Source of the DNA: an uncultured Oscillibacter sp.
GTDB lineage: Bacteria; Bacillota_A; Clostridia; Oscillospirales; Oscillospiraceae
Length of the DNA stretch: 57,501 nucleotides
Assembly (NCBI GenBank): GCA_951800675.1
Contig: CATOKC010000004.1
Location: 1-57,501 of the forward strand
Reading direction: 5' to 3'
In this document: piece by piece, positions 52,404-57,501 of the stretch
Numbering within the stretch: position 1 is the first letter of the stretch
Layout of the letters: each line of letters begins with the position of its first letter
Made by a program: the position numbers and the translations under genes
The notes under the pieces: model-generated
What the model saw: only the letters and a program-made list of their open reading frames with translations
The model's database searches: none
Told to the model about the DNA's origin: nothing

Positions 52404-53486
52404 TCAAGCGTTGATCAGGCGGCTTTCCAGGGCCTCCTCACTCATGGCGGGGTTGATGGTCTCCCTGCTCTCCATGGCGATGGAGGAGGCGGCCAGGCCC
52501 GCCCGGGCGGTGTCCGCCAAATCCGTGCCCCGGAGATAGGCCCAGGCGATGGCGGCCATGAAGGCGTCCCCGCAGCCGGTGGCGTTTACCAGCTCCGCCG
52601 GAAGGCATGGCAGCCGCGCCCGGCCGCTGCGGTCCGCGGCGAACACGCCCTCCGCCCCCAGGGAGATGAACACCCGGCGCAGGCCGGTTTCCAAAAGGGC
52701 GTCGGCGGCTTTGTTCAGGCTGGCCTCGCCGGTGATGGGCACGCCGGAGAGGAGCTCCGCCTCCAGACGGTTGGGCTTCAAGGTGTGGAGCTTGCCCAGG
52801 ACAGGCTTTAATTTCACGGCCTTGGCGGTGGACACCGGGTCGGCGAAGAGAGGGGCGGCGCAGTTCTCCGCCAGCCAGGCGATGCTCTCCTCGGGGATGT
52901 TGGTGTCGATAACCACCACCTGGCTGGCGTCCAGGAGCTTGCGCCGCTGGGCCAGGGCCTGGGGGGTCAGGTGCCGGTAAATCTCCATGTCGCTGACGGC
53001 CAGGGCCATGTCCCCCCGCTCGTCGTTGATAAAGAGGTAGGTGGAGGTCCGCCCGCCGGGGATGACGGGGGACTGGGAGATGTCGATGCCAAGCTCCCCG
53101 CAGCTGGCGGCCAGCTTCTGGGCGTTGAGGTCGTCCCCGAAGGCGGTCAGCAGCCGCACGTCCAGGCCCATCAGGGCCATGTTGTGGGCGATGTTCCGCC
53201 CCACGCCCCCAAGAGACGAGTGGACCGCGCCGGGGTTGGAATCCCGCGCAACCAAAGCCGCCTCCGGGCGGCCGCCGATGTCCACGTTCACGCCCCCCAC
53301 GACGGTGACATAGGGGGCGGTCTGGACGATGTAGCCCTTGCCGGTGATGTAGCCTTTTTTCATCAGGTTGGAGATATGCACGGCGACGGAGGAGCGGGTG
53401 ATGCCCGCCTTGTCCGCCAGCTCCTTTTGGGAAATGAGGGGGTTTTCCTCAATCCAGTTCAAAAGCTGCCGCTCCCGCTTGGTCAT
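52404..53486 (-). CDS. psuK: PfkB-family pseudouridine kinase with N-terminal winged-helix domain
   Basis: 360 residues, start at 53486 behind GGAGG. Residues 1-55 are a DNA-binding helix-turn-helix (KELADKAGITRSSVAVHISNLMKKG); residues ~60-360 are a ribokinase-fold kinase with GGVNVDIGG, GGVGRNIAHN and NATGCGDAFMAA (anion hole and base). Probably phosphorylates pseudouridine and also regulates its own operon, as in other HTH-PfkB fusions. Confidence 0.9.
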   Translation of the reverse strand: MTKRERQLLNWIEENPLISQKELADKAGITRSSVAVHISNLMKKGYITGKGYIVQTAPYVTVVGGVNVDIGGRPEAALVARDSNPGAVHSSLGGVGRNIAHNMALMGLDVRLLTAFGDDLNAQKLAASCGELGIDISQSPVIPGGRTSTYLFINDERGDMALAVSDMEIYRHLTPQALAQRRKLLDASQVVVIDTNIPEESIAWLAENCAAPLFADPVSTAKAVKLKPVLGKLHTLKPNRLEAELLSGVPITGEASLNKAADALLETGLRRVFISLGAEGVFAADRSGRARLPCLPAELVNATGCGDAFMAAIAWAYLRGTDLADTARAGLAASSIAMESRETINPAMSEEALESRLINA

Positions 53487-53532
53487 GGTCCACCTCCGTA
53501 TAAACAATTCTTTAGCTTCTTAATCTATTGCT

Positions 53533-53561
53533 TATTTTACACATAATTTTTGTTTTGTCAA
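53533..53561 (-). promoter_or_regulatory. Promoter of psuK-psuG
   Basis: Minus strand: TTGACA, 17 bases, AAAATA; very AT-rich, leader about 45 nt with TTAAGAAGC/TAAAGAATTG that could bind the kinase's HTH domain. Confidence 0.65.
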
Positions 53562-53586
53562 GCCCCATTTCAAAAAATTTCGCGAA

Positions 53587-53619
53587 GAAGAAGGAGCGGG
53601 GCATGCCCCGCTCCTTTTT
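53587..53619. terminator. Bidirectional terminator of module 3
   Basis: GGAGCGGGGC and GCCCCGCTCC around AT form a perfect 22-base palindrome (53593-53614); TTTTTC to the right and a T-rich minus-strand tract. Confidence 0.75.
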
Positions 53620-53620
53620 C

Positions 53621-53869
53621 TTACCAATCGTGCCTTGGCGTATAGATTCCTTTTGCCCAGAAAGCGTTGACAATGGCGTCAATCCGGTGGAAACACGCCG
53701 GGTCCTCCAGGGCGTCGTCGTCCAGGACCGCCTTGATCTCGGAGAGCAGACTCATGGCCTCGGCGTTCAGCTTGGGGGCCAGTTCCTCTATGCTCAGGGA
53801 ATTTACGTAAACCATGACCATCTGCTCAAGGGTCTTTTCATACAAGGCCTGGGGAATTTCAGAATTCAT
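53621..53869 (-). CDS. Small helical orphan protein (module 3)
   Basis: 82 residues, ATG at 53869 (GTG three codons upstream possible). Two helical segments, TLEQMVMVYVNSLSIEELAP and LLSEIKAVLDDDALEDP, and a conserved-looking end FHRIDAIVNAFWAKGIYTPRHDW. Similar small proteins of this ending occur beside XRE regulators in related genomes, from memory. Function unknown. Divergent from the XRE gene at 53953. Confidence 0.7.
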   Translation of the reverse strand: MNSEIPQALYEKTLEQMVMVYVNSLSIEELAPKLNAEAMSLLSEIKAVLDDDALEDPACFHRIDAIVNAFWAKGIYTPRHDW

Positions 53870-53888
53870 CGCGCTCACCTCACCCCCT

Positions 53889-53925
53889 AGTATAGGTCAA
53901 AATCACCCTAATATCAATAGGTCAA
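53889..53925 (-). promoter_or_regulatory. Promoter with direct-repeat operators of module 3
   Basis: Minus strand: TTGATA (rc at 53912-53917), 17 bases, TATACT (rc at 53889-53894). ATAGGTCAA occurs at 53892-53900 and again at 53917-53925, overlapping both elements; a likely binding site for the divergent XRE protein. Confidence 0.65.
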
Positions 53926-53952
53926 TTTGCCATAATATTGCCGGGTGATAGC

Positions 53953-54174
53953 ATGTCCAGATTGAAGAAACTGCGAAAAGAGCGGGGATTTTCCCAAATT
54001 AAAATGCAGATGCTGACGGGAATTGACCAGAGCGATTATTCCAAAATCGAAACGGGGAAGCGAAGCATGTCCTTTGAACAGTGCCGGCGCGTCGCCTTGG
54101 CGCTGGAGACCAGCATGGACTATCTGGCGGGCCTGACCGACGACCCGAAGCCCTATCCCAGAAGCCCCGAATAA
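53953..54174 (+). CDS. Short XRE-family helix-turn-helix regulator (module 3)
   Basis: 73 residues from the ATG at 53953 (an in-frame TTG at 53938 is possible). SRLKKLRKERGFSQIKMQML, IDQSDYSKIETGKRS and CRRVALALETSMDYLAGL. Divergent from the small protein. Confidence 0.85.
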   Translation: MSRLKKLRKERGFSQIKMQMLTGIDQSDYSKIETGKRSMSFEQCRRVALALETSMDYLAGLTDDPKPYPRSPE

Positions 54175-54179
54175 AGCTG

Positions 54180-54214
54180 CGCCTCCCCCGCAAACGCGGG
54201 GGAGGCGTTTTGAC
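54180..54214 (+). terminator. Terminator of the module 3 XRE gene
   Basis: CGCCTCCCCCG / CGGGGGAGGCG stem with a short loop, then TTTT. Confidence 0.8.
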
Positions 54215-54252
54215 CGTCCGTCCCCCCTCCGGGGCCGATGGTCCAAGAGCCC

Positions 54253-54281
54253 TGGACGGCGGGGCCCGCTTTGGGTATACT
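54253..54281 (+). promoter_or_regulatory. Promoter of the LytTR operon
   Basis: TGGACG at 54253-54258, 17 bases, TATACT at 54276-54281. Confidence 0.6.
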
Positions 54282-54305
54282 GAGGGCAGAGAGGAGGCGG
54301 GCGCT

Positions 54306-54743
54306 TTGAAAATCGACGTGACCCTGGACCCGGCCCTGGAGGAGCTGCTGGTAAAGGTGCTCTCTCCGGGGGAGACGGAGGAGCTCCAGTCCCTCCTGCG
54401 GCGGCTGGAGGAGCCGGAGCGGCTGACGCTCTTTCGGGAGGGGACCGCCGTGCCCTTGGACCCAGGGGAGGTCCTGCGGTTCTACGGCGAGGACAAGGAG
54501 GTCCGGGCCCAGGCCCTGGGCGGGGCGGTTTACACCGTCCGCCTCCGGCTGTATGAATTGGAGGAGCGGCTGGACCGGCGGACCTTCGTCCGGGTGTCCC
54601 ACTCGGAAATCGTCAACTGGAAGCGGGTGACGGCCCTGGATTTAAGCCTGTCCGGCACCATCCGGGTGACCCTGGAGGGCGGCGTGGTTACCTACGTCTC
54701 CCGGCGGTACGTGAAGAAAATCAAGGAGGTGCTGAGGATATGA
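54306..54743 (+). CDS. LytTR-domain transcriptional regulator
   Basis: 145 residues, TTG start at 54306 behind GAGGAGG. Residues ~50-140 are a LytTR DNA-binding domain (RTFVRVSHSEIVNWKRVTAL; VTYVSRRYVKKIKEVL). No receiver domain. Typically paired with a DUF3021 membrane protein that controls it, as here. Confidence 0.88.
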   Translation: MKIDVTLDPALEELLVKVLSPGETEELQSLLRRLEEPERLTLFREGTAVPLDPGEVLRFYGEDKEVRAQALGGAVYTVRLRLYELEERLDRRTFVRVSHSEIVNWKRVTALDLSLSGTIRVTLEGGVVTYVSRRYVKKIKEVLRI

Positions 54744-55567
54744 GCAAATCCGAAGTCCGGCGGGAATTCCTCCGGCGGGTCAAGGCGGGCTTCCCCTGGG
54801 GAATCGCCCTGGTCTATCTGGTGTTTGTGCTGGGAAACGCCTTCACCATCCCCAGGCCGGAGGGCGGAAATCTGCTGGTGGTGCCCGGGGCCATGGCGGA
54901 GGCCTACGGAAGCCCGGTGGCGGCGGCTCTGGTCCAGTTTTTCTGGTCCGGCCTCCTGGGGGCGGCGCTGAACACCATGGAGGTTCCCTTCCTCCTGGAG
55001 CGGCGGACCCTCCACTGGTCCGGGGCCCATTTTCTGGGGACGGCGGCGGTGTTCTCCCTGGCGGGGTGGCGGTGCCGGTGGTTCCCCATCCGGGAAAGCT
55101 GGCTGTGCCTTCTGGGCCTGCTGCTTTTGCTGTACGTGCTGAAATGGTCCGTCCGGTTTCTGGAGTGGCAGTCCGACGTGTGGGCCATTCGGAAATCCTC
55201 CGGCCTGGAGGGGGCGGACCCGCCCTGGAAAACCCTGGCCCCGTACCTTCTTCTGGCGGCGGCGGTGGAGCTGCTGCTTCCCCCGGGCCTGCGGCTGGCG
55301 GACGCCCGGGATTTCCCGGTGCTGACGGGAATTTTTTACCCCTTCCTGGTCCTGCCGCTGTTCTGCTTTTTCAGCGCCTGTCCCCTGGGAACCCGGCTCC
55401 GCCGCTGGTGGCTTCTCTACCCGGCGGCGTGCGCGGCGCTGACCCTGCCCTGCGTGTTTTGGCTGTACAACTACACGGCCCTGTTTCAGGCGTGGACGTC
55501 GGGAGCCGCCGCCCTGGCAGGGGGGCTGCTGGGCGTGGTTTTGCGGCGGCTGAAAAAAAGGGAATAA
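54740..55567 (+). CDS. DUF3021 membrane protein with extra C-terminal membrane domain
   Basis: 275 residues; overlaps the LytTR gene by four bases (ATGA). Residues 1-150 are the usual four-helix DUF3021 (FPWGIALVYLVFVLGNAFTI; WLCLLGLLLLLYVLKWSVRFLEW). Residues ~160-275 are an additional block of three or four membrane helices, roughly doubling the normal length. Presumed membrane inhibitor or sensor of the LytTR protein. Confidence 0.8.
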   Translation: MSKSEVRREFLRRVKAGFPWGIALVYLVFVLGNAFTIPRPEGGNLLVVPGAMAEAYGSPVAAALVQFFWSGLLGAALNTMEVPFLLERRTLHWSGAHFLGTAAVFSLAGWRCRWFPIRESWLCLLGLLLLLYVLKWSVRFLEWQSDVWAIRKSSGLEGADPPWKTLAPYLLLAAAVELLLPPGLRLADARDFPVLTGIFYPFLVLPLFCFFSACPLGTRLRRWWLLYPAACAALTLPCVFWLYNYTALFQAWTSGAAALAGGLLGVVLRRLKKRE

Positions 55568-55577
55568 CCCTGGAACC

Positions 55578-55620
55578 AAACCGCCTCCCTTTCCGTCTAA
55601 ACGGGAAAAGGAGGCGGTTT
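55578..55620 (+). terminator. Terminator-like hairpin containing the next gene's ribosome binding site
   Basis: AAACCGCCTCC (55578-55588) pairs with GGAGGCGGTTT (55610-55620), with an inner TTTCCGT/ACGGGAAA stem. The right arm holds GGAGG for the lipoprotein ATG at 55622, so the same hairpin may both end the LytTR operon and occlude translation. Confidence 0.65.
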
Positions 55621-55621
55621 T

Positions 55622-56539
55622 ATGAAGCTCTGGAAACGTGTGTTTATTCTGGCCCTCTGCCTATTGCTGACGGCCTGCGCCCCGGCGGCGGAAACGCCGG
55701 AGTCCCCGGCCCGGACGGAGGGCCCCGCGGCCCCGGCGGACCCCGCGGGCGTCCCCCCCTCCCTGGCGGAGGACGAAGAGCCCACGGTCCTCACCTGCCG
55801 CGTTGTGGACGGGGCGGAGGACGGAAATCTGCTTTTGGCGGAGCTGGACGAAGGGCTCTACGGCGGAACCGGGGTTTACCGGCTGAACGTAAAGGACGTG
55901 CCCGTGACCCTGGATGGGGAGGCGGCGGAGCCGTCGGTCCTGGAGGACGGCATGGCGGTGGACGTGGCCTTCAACGGCCATGTGCTGGAGAGCTTCCCGG
56001 CCCAATTGGGGGAGGTGTATTCCGTCTCCGCCTGGTCCCGTGGCCGGGGGCGGAACGGCGGCGGGACTATGTTCGACCTCTGTGGGCTGTATCTCCAGGT
56101 GCTGGACGACCTGTGGAAGAAGGACCCGGCGCTGAACGGGGACATTTCCCAAATCGCCCTGGACCTCTCCCGGGCCCCCGGGGAGCTGACGGAGGGGGAG
56201 AAGCTGGCGCTGGTCCACCGCTTTGGGGAGCTCCGCGGAGTGGAAGCCTTTGCCGCCACGTTTGAGGAGCTGGAGAAGCAGGGCTATCTAACCTCTGAGC
56301 CCCTAGGGAACGGCGCGCCGGAGGGGGCGGCGTTCCTCCACTGGGAGGACGGGTGCCTCCTCTCCATCACGCCCAGCGAGGACCACGAGGGGGAGGACTA
56401 TTCTTTGCCCACGCTGTTTTTCAACGCGGAGAAGTGGCGGTCCTCCCTGGGGGCATATACCTTTTATGGCTGCTCCGCCATGTGGCCCCAGGGCGGGACC
56501 TGGACGGACTACCAGATCGGCGGTGAGATGATTTCGTAA
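55622..56539 (+). CDS. Secreted lipoprotein of unknown family
   Basis: 305 residues. Lipobox LLLTACAPA near residue 15; Pro/Ala/Glu linker to ~residue 55; a beta-rich domain (~60-145: TCRVVDGAEDGNLLLAEL, VYRLNVKDVPVTLDGE, DGMAVDVAFNGHVLES) resembling DUF3221-type OB folds, and a second domain (~150-305) ending FYGCSAMWPQGGTW. No function is recognised. Confidence 0.75.
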   Translation: MKLWKRVFILALCLLLTACAPAAETPESPARTEGPAAPADPAGVPPSLAEDEEPTVLTCRVVDGAEDGNLLLAELDEGLYGGTGVYRLNVKDVPVTLDGEAAEPSVLEDGMAVDVAFNGHVLESFPAQLGEVYSVSAWSRGRGRNGGGTMFDLCGLYLQVLDDLWKKDPALNGDISQIALDLSRAPGELTEGEKLALVHRFGELRGVEAFAATFEELEKQGYLTSEPLGNGAPEGAAFLHWEDGCLLSITPSEDHEGEDYSLPTLFFNAEKWRSSLGAYTFYGCSAMWPQGGTWTDYQIGGEMIS

Positions 56540-56581
56540 GGGGGCATGGCTGGTCCCACCCAGGCACCGGCATTTCGGGGA

Positions 56582-56608
56582 AGGGCGGACACATAGGTCC
56601 GCCCCTAC
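56582..56608. repeat. Dispersed palindrome, family A
   Basis: AGGGCGGACACATAG then GTCCGCCCCTAC, the fourth copy in the window. Confidence 0.75.
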
Positions 56609-56629
56609 GGATTCGTTTATCGGAGCATC

Positions 56630-56740
56630 AGCGGCAGCGGAAAGAGGAGGCAGTCCGTTCGACCGCCTCCACCCCCCGCCCGCACCATGCCGCGGGCAGA
56701 AGACATGCATAAAAAACGGAGGCGCGCCTTGCGCGTCCCC
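56630..56740. repeat. Diverged fragments of the cassette repeat and of family D
   Basis: 56630-56661 resembles the start of the cassette arms; 56688-56740 resembles 47302-47357. The ORFs here are spurious. Confidence 0.55.
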
Positions 56741-56754
56741 CGCCCGAAGGACAA

Positions 56755-56780
56755 GAAAAAACTCCCCCTTTCGGGGGAGC
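56755..56780 (-). terminator. Terminator of asnS built from a family C element
   Basis: CTCCCCC/GGGGGAG around TTTC, minus strand continues TTTTTT. Confidence 0.8.
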
Positions 56781-56803
56781 TTTTCACAATCGCCAAGCGC
56801 GGC

Positions 56804-57501
56804 TTAGAAGTCTGCGCTGCCCACCGTGCGGGGATGCGGCAGCACGTCCCGGATATTGCTCACGCCGGTGAGATACATTACCAGCCGCTCGAACCCCAGG
56901 CCGAAGCCCGCGTGGCGGCAGGAGCCGTAGCGCCGCAAATCGCAGTACCACCAGTAGCTCTCCGGGTCCATGTCCAGCTCCTTGATGCGGCGCTCCAGGA
57001 CCTCCAGCCGCTCCTCGCGCTGGCTTCCGCCGATGATCTCCCCGATGCCGGGGACCAGGCAGTCCGCCGCGGCCACGGTCTTCCCGTCGTCGTTGAGGCG
57101 CATATAGAAGGCCTTGATCTCCTTGGGATAGTCCGTCACAAACACCGGGCGCTTGAAGACCTGCTCCGTGAGATACCGCTCGTGCTCCGTCTGGAGGTCG
57201 CAGCCCCAGTAGACCTTGTAGTCGAACTGGTCATTGTTCTTCTCCAGAATCTCCACGGCCTCCGTGTAGCTCACCCGGCCGAAGTCGGAGGAGGCCACAT
57301 GCTCCAGCCGCTGCTTGAGCCCCTTGTCCACGAAGCTGTTGAAGAAGCTGATTTCGTCGGGGCAGCGCTCCATGACCTTTTGGATGGCGTACTTGATCAT
57401 GGCCTCCGCCACGTCCATGTCCCCCGCCAGATCGCAGAAGGCCATCTCCGGCTCGATCATCCAGAACTCGGCGGCGTGGCGCTGGGTGTTGGAGTTCTCC
57501 G
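56804..57501 (-). CDS. asnS: Asparaginyl-tRNA synthetase, C-terminal part (runs off the window)
   Basis: About 232 residues of the class II catalytic domain; the 5' end lies beyond 57501. [15 protein letters not shown] (motif 2 region), [31 protein letters not shown] and the motif 3 [15 protein letters not shown]...[10 protein letters not shown] identify AsnRS. Ends with the typical SADF-type terminus. Confidence 0.94.
   Translation of the reverse strand, partial: ENSNTQRHAAEFWMIEPEMAFCDLAGDMDVAEAMIKYAIQKVMERCPDEISFFNSFVDKGLKQRLEHVASSDFGRVSYTEAVEILEKNNDQFDYKVYWGCDLQTEHERYLTEQVFKRPVFVTDYPKEIKAFYMRLNDDGKTVAAADCLVPGIGEIIGGSQREERLEVLERRIKELDMDPESYWWYCDLRRYGSCRHAGFGLGFERLVMYLTGVSNIRDVLPHPRTVGSADF

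Overview
The window looks like chromosome from a GC-rich, anaerobic Firmicute of the Oscillospiraceae (Flavonifractor/Lawsonibacter/Oscillibacter-like). The reasons are Firmicute marker genes (DivIVA, SepF, Prp with an N-terminally extended L27, YerC-type TrpR-like repressor, DUF4349 and SLH proteins), Hfq, consensus TTGACA/TATAAT promoters, strong GGAGG ribosome binding sites, and many small palindromic repeats in otherwise GC-rich DNA. Nearly all of it is ordinary, densely packed housekeeping sequence. No rRNA, tRNA, CRISPR array, transposase or prophage was seen.

Layout. 1-4.4 kb: a membrane-anchored C39-like peptidase, a polysaccharide pyruvyl transferase/FrhB fusion and a dCMP deaminase. 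4.4-17 kb (minus strand): a HAD phosphatase, the division genes divIVA-sepF-yggS with an HlyD-like adaptor, then hfq-miaA, a flavodoxin-fold reductase, mutL, an AEC carrier, a CPBP protease and mutS. 17-20.7 kb: an MBL hydrolase, a candidate type I toxin-antitoxin pair, a small helical protein, miaB and an orphan ~330-nt transcription unit. 20.7-29 kb: rpsB-tsf, a CBS/DRTGG pyrophosphatase, a sigma-54 activator followed by rpoN, and an SLH protein. 29-40 kb: serC-serA-sdaA, a frameshifted ClC channel, DUF421, HAD/MBL enzymes, a DUF4349 lipoprotein, an HEMEH metalloprotease-like protein and an FMN alpha-hydroxy-acid dehydrogenase. 40-47 kb: the rplU-prp-rpmA-obgE operon split by a ~1.1-kb inverted-repeat cassette, then hslO, a methyltransferase and yerC. 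47-57.5 kb: a glycine-riboswitch-controlled AGCS symporter, tandem MgtC proteins behind a hairpin-rich leader, psuK-psuG, a LytTR-DUF3021 operon, a lipoprotein and the 3' part of asnS.

The most interesting content lies in the intergenic DNA. (1) At 17.9-18.1 kb a 25-codon hydrophobic peptide gene is fully overlapped by a convergent transcript with a consensus promoter and a perfect terminator, the architecture of a type I toxin-antitoxin locus. (2) At 41.5-42.6 kb a pair of ~250-bp inverted repeats bounds an XRE regulator and a divergent small protein, inserted between rpmA and obgE. (3) The same logic, a short XRE regulator divergent from an orphan small protein, occurs two more times (46.6-47.2 and 53.6-54.2 kb). 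(4) At 20.17-20.50 kb there is an unexplained transcription unit. (5) Several dispersed palindromic repeat families, one 163-bp MITE-like element and terminators built from repeats fill the gaps.
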